Part shown: positions 42,337-50,814 of the stretch, piece by piece
Layout: each line of letters begins with the position of its first letter
Numbering within the stretch: position 1 is the stretch's first letter
From: a virus
Strand: one strand, 5' to 3'
IMG/VR virus record: IMGVR_UViG_3300025102_000019
Coordinates: 1 to 64,000 of that record
DNA length: 64,000 nucleotides
Notes under the pieces: generated by a model
Told to the model about the DNA's origin: nothing
What the model saw: only the letters and a program-made list of their open reading frames with translations
Database searches by the model: none
Made by a program: the position numbers and the translations under genes

Positions 42337-42362
42337 ACTGACTCAGAGTTACTGTGTCATAC

Positions 42363-42374
42363 TACTTATATGAA
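42363..42374 (-). promoter_or_regulatory. TATA-box-like element before protease/capsid genes
   Basis: In the 49-base gap the coding strand reads TTCATATAAGTA. Its centre is 32 bases upstream of the GTG start of the protease. With the archaeal spacing of about 26 bases from TATA to start of transcription, the message would begin 6-8 bases before the start codon. The gene has no Shine-Dalgarno site, as expected for a nearly leaderless message. Motif and spacing are seen; promoter function is inferred. Confidence 0.45.
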
Positions 42375-42385
42375 GCGGCAACAAA

Positions 42386-45300
42386 CTAAACTGTTGTTGC
42401 TTCTTTATCTGGACCTGAATCTTCGTTTTTGATACCCTTATCCTTCTTTTGTTGTCGCTTCATATGTGGATATGGTTTTTCATCATCTTCTGTGGGTCTT
42501 GCCCTCATATCATAGTCAGGCAAGGTCTGCTCCCCATCTAGGGTTGTTGGTCCTCTAGGACTTTCTACACTACCACCTAGTTCTATTCCTAGTCCCTTTC
42601 CACCGCTCATTGGAAAATGTCCCTTCTCTAGAGCATCCAGAACCCTAACCATAACACCGAGGGCTTTCTCCATCTGTGGTTTGAGCAGTTGGTTCTTTTC
42701 TGCTAAGGTCTTGGCCTTGTCCTGTACTTTCTTCTCAGGTATGGGTCTTTTCTCGACCTTGCCTTTGAGTATCATGCTAGCAACCTGAGACCAATATGGT
42801 TTGAGACTGTCAGACAATCTGATTGAGTAGTCTGACTCACCGAACTCCGAGAGGAGTGTGCGTGGTGAGTGTACCCAATATCCCAAGTCTGATTTTTCCA
42901 ATGTGTAGAATACGTCGTTGTCAATGCATGTCTTGACAATCAAGGTGTTGTCCTCTATATCCACATCATGCGGGAAGTGTAGATTTGGTACGGACTTGGC
43001 TAGTATGTTGAGTGTCTCCATGCTGACGCTGGACTCACCTTCTCCCTCACCCACTATCTTCACTGGATTCAAGTCGTATACTTCTCTCCCATTGATTTTC
43101 TTTCTTTTGATGCCAGTAACTTCCACCTCGACTATGTCACCCTCTTCAAATGATTTAGGACTAGATACCGTACCTACGTCTAGATATACTTCCCCTTCGT
43201 AGTCTACTGTGGCATTCTCTATACCCTCATCGTCAATCAGAGGTCCTGCACCTAACCTGTATGTGATGCTCTTCTTGCCTCTCTTGTCTAGAATCCTGAG
43301 GTTGACATTCTTGTTGGGTCTGAGTAGAACCCACTTCGGGTGTCTCTTCTCTCCCTTCATGTATGTGCTTTTACCGTCTCTGATGAGTAGGCAGTCATGT
43401 TCCTCAAGAAGTGACTTTACCGTGTCTTCCAGACCATCATCGTCAGTCATGCGTGTGTCGTGTGGTCCGGGCACAGTGACGTTGTCGTATCCATCGAACT
43501 GTCCCCTGAGTATCTTCAGTCTCTCTTGTATGGTCATATCTGTTATATCGGTATCATCGTAGTAGGTGATGTCGATGATGTGCAACTCGTCATCTGAGAG
43601 TATACCGTCTAATGTGCAGTCCTTCTTCCCTAGGTTGTTGACACCATCCTTGACCCAATCAGGAATGCTCATTCTTGAGTTATGTTCGTTGTACGCTGAT
43701 ACCTTGTCGTTCAACTTCATGACCACGACCCTCTCTCCCTCATACCACTTGGATACCACCCAAGAGCCAGTGAAACCCCTGAGTTGCTCCATGTCCTTGA
43801 AGTTGAATATCCTGTGCATGGGTCGTATTGGCGGTACGAAGTTCGGTGTGTCATCCCCTTTCAGCATCAGTGAGTCTGGGTTGAGAAGGAAGGCTGCGTA
43901 GTCAGATGGCTCGCTGGTCGTTATCGAGTAAGGCTGGGCTGCTGGTACAGTACCGTCTGGGTAGACCATGTACTGATTAGCACCCGTCATAGAGACGTTC
44001 TGGTCATCGAGGCTCTGGACTGCTGCTGCCACTTCTCCCCCGAAATGTTGTTGGATGACTGACATGGGTACTGCGTGCATCGGCTGAGGAGCGGCTGTCG
44101 GTCCTGACGTGAGTTTACCGAAGGTGGCATCGAATGACTCGGCTGGTTTCCTGAGTCTGTGGTTGCCGTGCTCCATGAGTCCTGAGTATCCGTAGAGGTC
44201 CATGACGGGTGTGCCTTGTACTCCTATAGGGTGCAAATCCCTTGCTCCGAATCCTATGGCCTCACTCTCAATCATAGCAGGTGACGATGATAGGTCGAAG
44301 TTGGGGTCATGCACGAAGAGGTCCTTGCTCGCATGTTGAATGTAGTCTGCTCTTCTTCTCAAATCACCACCCTCTGCTTGACCACTTCGTCGTGCTTTGA
44401 TTGGTTTATTGGAGAGCAGAGAGCGTCTTTCCCTACCCCTACCTATCTCAGGGGCTGCGAAGTACGTCAGACCTAGATTGTCCTGAACCTCCTTGGGAAG
44501 GCTGTTGACCTGACCCCTGAGTCCCCTCATCTGGGACTCTATGCGTTTTGTGTACCCAAGTAAACCATCTTGGGAAAAACCGTACTTCTCCTCAGACTCC
44601 TCGTTGGAGAGTCTCTTGTTGTCGGAGGTGCGGTCTCTAGTGGATGCGAATATCTTCCCTGCATGGTCATGCATGTGCTCTATGTCATCATAACCCAAGA
44701 ACATCCTTTGGCCCTCTCCTATATACAACTCAGGGGGATTTGTCGTCATGGAATTGAGAGACATGATTACTCTGTGGTCATCCTCGTTGTTGGGGTCGAG
44801 TGACGCTTTTATCGAGTCCAGCACGTTTCCATAGTGCGCTGAGTGAGTACCATCCTCACCCATGCCTAGATGTTTTACTAGGTCGTCTAGGGTTGTTTTC
44901 GAGTCTACTCTGAATCCGTGCTCTCGCATGTGCTCTGGTAGTCTGTGGAGTCCAGTCCTCTGCAAGTCTGTTTGCTTTTTGTCTAAACCATGCTCCATCA
45001 CCTTGAGGTTGTTTGTCCAAGTCTCACCGTTGGGTAGTTCTATCTCCGCACCCCTCGGTAGATGCATCAAGACCATGTTGGCATCCCTGAACAGACCGTC
45101 AATCTCCGCATCCAAGTTGGGGTTGTCAGGGCTGAACGTGCCCTCTGGTTTGAGTTGCCTGAGAACTATCGCCATCCGTTCTATTGCTTGGTGATGGGAT
45201 TGTACCCTGTCCATGCGCTCCCTTAATCTACTTTCAGCCTTTGGAGCATCAGAATAAACTGTTCTGGTTTGGCCTTGTAAGTGCTTTCCACGTAATTCTT

Positions 45301-47965
45301 TCTCTTTCGGTAGGTCAATATCCATATGCTGGAAAAACTCGTTAATGGCCTGCTCATCACCGCTCCTAGCACCGAAAGATGGAAGGTTCACTCCCAACAC
45401 TTTTTTGTCCAGTCTCAGTCTACCACGAGGTCTTTCGTTTCCGGTTCTTCCCAACATGGTTGCTATGGCGTGTGCCCAGATATGTTGATGTGTAGAAACT
45501 TGGTCTGGGTCTATCTTCTCCTCGTATGTATCCTGCACGTTGTCTCCGGTCGATAACGCCTCACCCACTCCTATGGTTGATGCTAGGTTCGTAGCGCCTA
45601 TGTCTGCCTCTTTCTTTTTTGACCTCTTGTACCCCTTGCCGTGCGGTATTCTTGAGTTGGTAGCACCGGAAGCGTAGTCGGGTTTGGTGATTTTGAAGAA
45701 CTTGCCGTACTTCTCCTTCACATCATCTTCTGACATTCTGGATATGGTGTTGACCAGACCGGGTGACAAGTGTGAAAGGTTTGCGAGAATCTGATTCTTC
45801 GGAGTCGTGCCGTCTCCTCCTACGACCATAGACTGTCCGTACTTGGATAGTATATTTGCTGGGGTGTTGAAGACACCACGCTTGTGATTGAGGAAAGGTG
45901 CAATCATTCCTATGTTGAACTCATTGGGTGTTATGCGCTCACCATCTACCATCCCTAGATGACTCTCACCCTCTGCGTTTGAGAAGTGCCTGAAAATCAT
46001 CTCCATCAACGTGTGTGGGTTTCTACCAAGACCACCAGCAGCGAAGGCCGGAGCGAAGAAAGCACCTAGGCCGTAGTGACCTGTGCTATCGGGAATCCTC
46101 AAGTCCTGCATGACCTCGGCCATCTCCGGGTCAATCTCGGACTCATCGAAGTACAGACCTCCATGTAGGAGCATGTCGTTGCGTATGTCCTTGGCATCCT
46201 TGCCTAGGTCTCCTTGAGACTTGGCTTTGGAGAGTACCGACATTAGTGTGTCCCTGTCGAGCAGAGGACCTGAGAAGTTGGGATAGTGATGGTTGTCATC
46301 CTCGCTCATCTCAGTCATGTCCTCGTTGTATCCCAATGCGTAGAGAATCTCCTTCTTGGATAGCCTAACATCTTCTTTATGGCCTGTGTTGATTATGTCA
46401 TTCAGGGACTTGTCATAGTGAGCGGCTATCGCATCCTCCTCGGATGCACCCTCTTTCTTCTTCTGGTATCTCTTGATTGACCTCTCACTGTGCTTCGACA
46501 ACTTGGGTAGGTGGTTGAACTCCTTGTGTGCCTTGCCGGTCTCCTTGTGGAAGTGACCATCCTTGTCAAGACCGTTCTCATCATTGGCTTTGACGAACTC
46601 CAGACCCAGAGCCTCTCTGAGGTTGTCGTGTATAGTGTCCCTGTGCTCGAAGTCGTCATCATGCACTATGTCGTGAAGTGCTGAGAAGAACTCGTCTTGT
46701 TGTTTGTTGGATAATTGCTCCTCGTTATTCTCCCTATGTGGTATGATATTCTCGTTAGTGAAGCCATGCTTCCTGCCACCCCAGTTTGACATTGAATTGA
46801 GTATGTGTTGTGTTGACCTCTTTATCCTCCCAGCAGATACCGTAGTGCCGTCTGGTAGTTTGATGTCTTGGTTTCCCACCTTGTCCAAACCATCCTGCAT
46901 CTTGTTCATTATCGCTGTCCTCTCTCTGGGAGAGAACCACTGTAGTTGGTGTATGAAACCACCAAGACCCAGATTGTATCCATGGTCGATAGTCTCCGCT
47001 GGTGGCATTTTGCCTTCCTTGTCTGCTAGTGCGTAGTCGAAGGGCTGCTCCTTGACCTCAGTGTCCATGTGTTTGTGATTCCAACTCCTAGCCCTGTCGT
47101 CTGCGTGTAGTTTCCTAAGAGCCAGTTCCTCCTGCGAATGGAAGTGACCTTCTGGTATCTCGTCTGACAGCCCCTCTGCTCTGGCATCTGCGATAGAGCC
47201 TGTCCTCCAAGACCCGTCGTGGTCCACCTCACCAGTCTCAGGGTTGATGCTCTTCCACTCCTCGTCACCACTGAGCCAGCGCTGGTAGTCCCTCTCGTAC
47301 ACGTCTTGCATGGTCTTGAGTGATACGTCCTTCAGACCACCGAGAGGACCGAGACCGTGGAAGTTCCTCACTGTGTTGCCCTCTAGGTCCAACTTCTCCA
47401 TACCCTTGTGGTGTGGACTGCCCTTCTTCCTGAGCATCCTGTCTTGTGCATGCTCCACAGCCGCTGATATCTTTCCGTGGGTCTTGTGGTTGGTGAGCGT
47501 GGGTAGCATCTGCCTGACCATCAACTCGTCTCTGATTGAACGCCCTGAGGGTAGCATCCTCTTCGACGGGTCGTAGTGACTGCTGAAGGGATTGGACTTG
47601 GAATCACCGTAGGGTACTATACCCATATCTGCGACCTCAAGGTCGTGATGGTGCGAAGCCCCTCTCCTCTTGACCCTGCCTCTCCAAGGTTGAGTCTTGG
47701 AGAGATGTTGTTGGTTCTGCTCGGCTTGTATGGCTAGGAATTGTTGTTTCGGTATGTATCCTTTACCATTGTAAGTCATTTTTCTGACGAAGGATTCGCA
47801 TATGTTCTCCTTCCAAGTGATGTCATTGGTGAAGCCATCCTGCTCCATCACCGCTTTGGCGATGACGTATTCCTCTATACTTCCATCTACGTCTAGTCCG
47901 TCTAGAATACTGAGCAGGAGTTGTTCTCTTGCCTTCACGAACGTGGATACTGAGTCTTCATACAC
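42386..47965 (-). CDS. Giant head-region protein with ligase-like domain, 1859 aa
   Basis: Starts at GTG 47965 behind AGGTGG. Residues 1-1380 are charged, His/Asp-rich, mostly soluble-looking and unfamiliar. Residues about 1385-1630 resemble the covalent nucleotidyltransferase plus OB core of ATP-dependent DNA ligases. The order is K1406-W-Y-E-G-E-R (motif I, normally K-x-D-G-x-R), LDGI 1452-1455 (motif III, normally LDGE), HIIDITYYDDTDITDM (motif IIIa region), DCLLIRDG (motif IV area) and PKWVLLRP 1543-1550 (motif V). Two altered acidic positions suggest weak or no ligation. It lies between portal and protease genes, so a packaged or ejected protein is possible. The C-terminal 200 residues are lysine-rich. 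Confidence 0.6.
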   Translation of the reverse strand: MYEDSVSTFVKAREQLLLSILDGLDVDGSIEEYVIAKAVMEQDGFTNDITWKENICESFVRKMTYNGKGYIPKQQFLAIQAEQNQQHLSKTQPWRGRVKRRGASHHHDLEVADMGIVPYGDSKSNPFSSHYDPSKRMLPSGRSIRDELMVRQMLPTLTNHKTHGKISAAVEHAQDRMLRKKGSPHHKGMEKLDLEGNTVRNFHGLGPLGGLKDVSLKTMQDVYERDYQRWLSGDEEWKSINPETGEVDHDGSWRTGSIADARAEGLSDEIPEGHFHSQEELALRKLHADDRARSWNHKHMDTEVKEQPFDYALADKEGKMPPAETIDHGYNLGLGGFIHQLQWFSPRERTAIMNKMQDGLDKVGNQDIKLPDGTTVSAGRIKRSTQHILNSMSNWGGRKHGFTNENIIPHRENNEEQLSNKQQDEFFSALHDIVHDDDFEHRDTIHDNLREALGLEFVKANDENGLDKDGHFHKETGKAHKEFNHLPKLSKHSERSIKRYQKKKEGASEEDAIAAHYDKSLNDIINTGHKEDVRLSKKEILYALGYNEDMTEMSEDDNHHYPNFSGPLLDRDTLMSVLSKAKSQGDLGKDAKDIRNDMLLHGGLYFDESEIDPEMAEVMQDLRIPDSTGHYGLGAFFAPAFAAGGLGRNPHTLMEMIFRHFSNAEGESHLGMVDGERITPNEFNIGMIAPFLNHKRGVFNTPANILSKYGQSMVVGGDGTTPKNQILANLSHLSPGLVNTISRMSEDDVKEKYGKFFKITKPDYASGATNSRIPHGKGYKRSKKKEADIGATNLASTIGVGEALSTGDNVQDTYEEKIDPDQVSTHQHIWAHAIATMLGRTGNERPRGRLRLDKKVLGVNLPSFGARSGDEQAINEFFQHMDIDLPKEKELRGKHLQGQTRTVYSDAPKAESRLRERMDRVQSHHQAIERMAIVLRQLKPEGTFSPDNPNLDAEIDGLFRDANMVLMHLPRGAEIELPNGETWTNNLKVMEHGLDKKQTDLQRTGLHRLPEHMREHGFRVDSKTTLDDLVKHLGMGEDGTHSAHYGNVLDSIKASLDPNNEDDHRVIMSLNSMTTNPPELYIGEGQRMFLGYDDIEHMHDHAGKIFASTRDRTSDNKRLSNEESEEKYGFSQDGLLGYTKRIESQMRGLRGQVNSLPKEVQDNLGLTYFAAPEIGRGRERRSLLSNKPIKARRSGQAEGGDLRRRADYIQHASKDLFVHDPNFDLSSSPAMIESEAIGFGARDLHPIGVQGTPVMDLYGYSGLMEHGNHRLRKPAESFDATFGKLTSGPTAAPQPMHAVPMSVIQQHFGGEVAAAVQSLDDQNVSMTGANQYMVYPDGTVPAAQPYSITTSEPSDYAAFLLNPDSLMLKGDDTPNFVPPIRPMHRIFNFKDMEQLRGFTGSWVVSKWYEGERVVVMKLNDKVSAYNEHNSRMSIPDWVKDGVNNLGKKDCTLDGILSDDELHIIDITYYDDTDITDMTIQERLKILRGQFDGYDNVTVPGPHDTRMTDDDGLEDTVKSLLEEHDCLLIRDGKSTYMKGEKRHPKWVLLRPNKNVNLRILDKRGKKSITYRLGAGPLIDDEGIENATVDYEGEVYLDVGTVSSPKSFEEGDIVEVEVTGIKRKKINGREVYDLNPVKIVGEGEGESSVSMETLNILAKSVPNLHFPHDVDIEDNTLIVKTCIDNDVFYTLEKSDLGYWVHSPRTLLSEFGESDYSIRLSDSLKPYWSQVASMILKGKVEKRPIPEKKVQDKAKTLAEKNQLLKPQMEKALGVMVRVLDALEKGHFPMSGGKGLGIELGGSVESPRGPTTLDGEQTLPDYDMRARPTEDDEKPYPHMKRQQKKDKGIKNEDSGPDKEATTV

Positions 47966-47975
47966 ACGTTACCAC

Positions 47976-48329
47976 CTAGTCTCTATCTGGTTGTTTGTTG
48001 TCTGTGGAAACGTCACGGTCTTGGTCTCCACCTTGATGTGCATTCATCCTCTTTGCAAGTTCTTCGACATTGAAGGAACTGGAAGTTGCACCTTTGTTGG
48101 CTACGTCCTCCACATCTAGTAGATGTCCGTTGGTCGAGTACCCTGCGCTTTTGGTCTGTCCACCGGTCTCTGATACGAAATGCATGCCCTCTGGTTTTGT
48201 GGAGAAAGTCTGTTCGTAGTTAGGTTGAGCGGATTTCTCAAGTTTCTCTGCCCTCTTTGCTAGATTTTGTGCTTTCTTCAATAGTGCTTCTGCCTCATTG
48301 GAAACTTCTTCATATCTCGGTCTCATCAT
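47976..48329 (-). CDS. Small head-region coiled-coil protein, 117 aa
   Basis: The start is one of two adjacent ATG codons behind GGAGGT, overlapping the preceding stop. The N-terminal half is a lysine/alanine/glutamate helix (EVSNEAEALLKKAQNLAKRA), a probable coiled coil. The C-terminal half is polar and disordered. It belongs to a run of three small genes between portal and the 1859-residue protein. Possibly a scaffold or internal protein. Function unknown. Confidence 0.45.
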   Translation of the reverse strand: MMRPRYEEVSNEAEALLKKAQNLAKRAEKLEKSAQPNYEQTFSTKPEGMHFVSETGGQTKSAGYSTNGHLLDVEDVANKGATSSSFNVEELAKRMNAHQGGDQDRDVSTDNKQPDRD

Positions 48330-48676
48330 AATACCTCCACGTTCTTGGTGCTGTCTGCCAAATCGTGAATGTCATCCCAAGACATCTGGTGTACGTCTTC
48401 GTTGCTCATCACACCAATGTCTACTCTTTTGCCTTTCAATAGAGTAGCCTCTCCCATATCTAGGTCTGCTCTGAAATTATCAGTTTCTACATCCTCAGAG
48501 AGAGGTGTGTTGACTGATATGAAACCTGCTCTTTTGAGTAGGTTTCCGGGTCTTTGAATCATTTTCTTGAGTTCTATGTTCTCTTGTTTCAAACTATCGA
48601 GAGAACGGTCCATGGACTCCATCTTGTTGATTAGAGCATTCATTAACCGCTCTGTTCCACTCTCTTCGGTTGTCAC
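48326..48676 (-). CDS. Small head-region protein with MSWD-tail motif
   Basis: A 116-residue protein from GTG 48676 (site GTGAGG, nine bases upstream). The N-terminal helix has heptad character (LMNALINKMESMDRSLDSLK, then ENIELKKMI). It ends MSWDDIHDLADSTKNVEVL, matching the C-terminal motif of the protease/scaffold at 9 of 13 positions. The shared tail suggests both proteins dock on the same partner, perhaps the capsid shell, or act as an internal scaffold pair. Function otherwise unknown. Confidence 0.5.
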   Translation of the reverse strand: MTTEESGTERLMNALINKMESMDRSLDSLKQENIELKKMIQRPGNLLKRAGFISVNTPLSEDVETDNFRADLDMGEATLLKGKRVDIGVMSNEDVHQMSWDDIHDLADSTKNVEVL

Positions 48677-48685
48677 ACTTAATCC

Positions 48686-49042
48686 TCACTCTGGTCTGTA
48701 TGCTCTTCCGAAAGTACCAGTGTGGGGTCTCATCCTGCTGTTGCTTCGTGCAGAAATGATTGTGCCCGGCAACTGACTGTCTCTTTGATTGACATCGAAA
48801 TTAGTGCCTCTCTCATTGAACTTCATAGGTGCTACACCATTTACGTATTCGGAAAGCGGGTTATCCGCTTTGGTTAGTTTGACACTTAGGTCCTCGTGCA
48901 GGTATCCACCGAACTTCAGCATCTCCTCTAGATGTTGTTTCGCATCATCTGCGTTTCCATTTTCAAAAGCCTTGGTGAAGGCTTCTGCATGCACGTTTAA
49001 CTTCCTAGCCATCGGGTCTAACTTCAATAGGTCCATACTCAC
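48686..49042 (-). CDS. Small head-region protein, unknown, 118 aa
   Basis: The GTG start at 49042 sits seven bases from GGAGG; ATG two codons later is the alternative. The N-terminal half is helical (ARKLNVHAEAFTKAFENGNA, then KQHLEEMLKFGGYL) and the rest is polar, ending RMRPHTGTFGRAYRPE. No motif is recognised. It follows the portal gene after a 35-base gap. Likely a minor head or assembly component by place. Confidence 0.4.
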   Translation of the reverse strand: MSMDLLKLDPMARKLNVHAEAFTKAFENGNADDAKQHLEEMLKFGGYLHEDLSVKLTKADNPLSEYVNGVAPMKFNERGTNFDVNQRDSQLPGTIISARSNSRMRPHTGTFGRAYRPE

Positions 49043-49077
49043 TCGTGCCCTCCGAAGTGTTGTTCCTTTAATTATCC

Positions 49078-50814
49078 TTATGCACCACGAGGGCGTTTTG
49101 CGTCTGAAATGCCACGTTGTGCTCTCTGAACGGGAGTTTGTTGTGGTCCTCTCTGTTGGACGTTGGAAAACGGTGAGCCTGCTCCTGCTGTGGCTCTTTG
49201 TTCAGGCCTTGCTGGTGGTGCGTTTCTGATACCCATACCTTCACCACCGGGATTTGCTATTCCGGGTGGCATACCCTGTACTCTCTGCATGACTCCGGGC
49301 GGCATACCGGGCGGCATTGCCCCTCCCGGTGGCATTCCGGGTGGCATTCCGGGTGGCATCATAGGCATACCACCGCCTCCGGGCGGCATCCCTTGTCCTT
49401 CCATAGGGTCTACCTTCTTGTATACGAAACGAATGTCCCTCTCTCCCTCTTCGAGTAGTTCGGGTTTGTATCCTAGCATCATCATTCGTTGTGCTAGGTT
49501 GGCTTCCATCTCGTCTCTTCTGAGTCTGGTTATCTCATCTTCCTCCTCGTTCGGGTAGAGTGTTAATTTCCAGTCTTCTACTCCCATCTCTTTGAGCATG
49601 CGTGGGAATAGCACATCGGTGTATACCTTCTGACCATACTCCACAGCCCGATTGGTAACGAGAATCTGCATCCCCTCGTTGTTGAGACCGCCACTCTTGC
49701 CGTTGTCAATCATGAAGACTGCTGATACCCCATAGAATGCTGCTATCCTGTTTCTCATCTCGTCACGAACAGCGATGTACTGCATCTCCTCAAGCGTGTC
49801 CATGAACTTAATCCAATTGACACCCCCTCTTCCACTGGAACTCTCTATACCGACTTTAGGAATGTAGTGGGGGTCTCTCTCCATCTTCTCATCGACTGTC
49901 TTCCAGAAGGATTTCATCGACTCTAGATTGTCGGTCGTGACTGATATGATTCCCTTGGGTGCTCTTCTTTTCTGATAGGATGTGTACATGTAATTGTCCA
50001 TCGCTGTGAGTGTCATGGCCTGTCTCCACATTGTGTTGACTGGACTTCTTCCGTAGAGTTTCGAGGGATTGTACTTGCTGACGTGTAGTACCTCACCCTT
50101 GAGGTAGTACTGACTCTTACCGCTACCAGCCATGTTGATGTAATGCACGTCTTCCATCTGCCCACCGCAGACTTGGCAGTCACCCTCTTGACCGGGATAT
50201 GATACCTGCGTCCTGTGAAGAGGGCAGACCTTGTACCTACCACCTCTGACTCCTCTCTTGTCTGATACTATACGCATGAATATGGGGTCGCCACGAATGA
50301 GTTCCTTTACTCTGAAAAACTGTATCTCTCCATTATCTGGGTCAACGTAATACTCCTTCACTATAATTAGAAATGCGTCGTCAACGACATTGAGGTCCTT
50401 CTCTATCTCATACAGAACATGCATGAAATCTTGCTCCATCGAGTTCTGCTCCTTGAGAAGCCATCTTGGGTAGATAATCTCGTCTGGACTTGGTGGTCTT
50501 ACCGGACTTTGACATGATGTGCACATCTCTACGTCATGATGGTATTCCTCGCCGCAGGTGTCACACTTGAATCTGAATCTCTTTTCCCAGAAGTACCCTC
50601 TCCTGAATATCTCCTGCTGTAGTTTTGACAGGACTGTTCTGAGAATCAGGTTCTCATGTGATACAGCGTACAGGGCTGGGATGGTAATACCCTGAGCCAG
50701 CACTGGTTCTTGTATCCCAGTGGTATACAGGGGCATCTGTGGTTGAGGTGTAGTTCGCCTCTTGAAAGGGTTCAAAGAGTCTAGGAATCTTCTAACAGGA
50801 CTCTCATCTGCCAT
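49078..50814 (-). CDS. Portal protein with two zinc sites and MPPG tail
   Basis: Place (after terminase, before protease and capsid) and sequence fit a portal: a clip/stem region with FWKTVDEKMERDPHYIPKVG, GVNWIKFMDTLEEMQYIAVR, then EMRNRIAAFYGVSAVFMIDN. Unusual are two cysteine-rich insertions, C84-x2-C87 with C98-x2-C101 and C197-x2-H200 with C213-x2-C216, both probably zinc-binding. The C-terminus from about residue 465 is proline/glycine-rich with repeated M-P-P-G. The portal forms the dodecameric DNA channel. The gene overlaps the preceding nuclease gene by 11 bases. Confidence 0.8.
   Translation of the reverse strand: MADESPVRRFLDSLNPFKRRTTPQPQMPLYTTGIQEPVLAQGITIPALYAVSHENLILRTVLSKLQQEIFRRGYFWEKRFRFKCDTCGEEYHHDVEMCTSCQSPVRPPSPDEIIYPRWLLKEQNSMEQDFMHVLYEIEKDLNVVDDAFLIIVKEYYVDPDNGEIQFFRVKELIRGDPIFMRIVSDKRGVRGGRYKVCPLHRTQVSYPGQEGDCQVCGGQMEDVHYINMAGSGKSQYYLKGEVLHVSKYNPSKLYGRSPVNTMWRQAMTLTAMDNYMYTSYQKRRAPKGIISVTTDNLESMKSFWKTVDEKMERDPHYIPKVGIESSSGRGGVNWIKFMDTLEEMQYIAVRDEMRNRIAAFYGVSAVFMIDNGKSGGLNNEGMQILVTNRAVEYGQKVYTDVLFPRMLKEMGVEDWKLTLYPNEEEDEITRLRRDEMEANLAQRMMMLGYKPELLEEGERDIRFVYKKVDPMEGQGMPPGGGGMPMMPPGMPPGMPPGGAMPPGMPPGVMQRVQGMPPGIANPGGEGMGIRNAPPARPEQRATAGAGSPFSNVQQRGPQQTPVQRAQRGISDAKRPRGA
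49255..49400 (-). repeat. MPPG coding repeats at portal C-terminus
   Basis: About ten copies of the tetrapeptide M-P-P-G, or near variants, are encoded in tandem; the plus strand shows repeated ccgggtggcat units. It gives the portal a flexible, methionine/proline-rich tail that probably projects into the capsid or toward packaging proteins. Tandem repeats of this type can vary in number among relatives. Confidence 0.75.
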
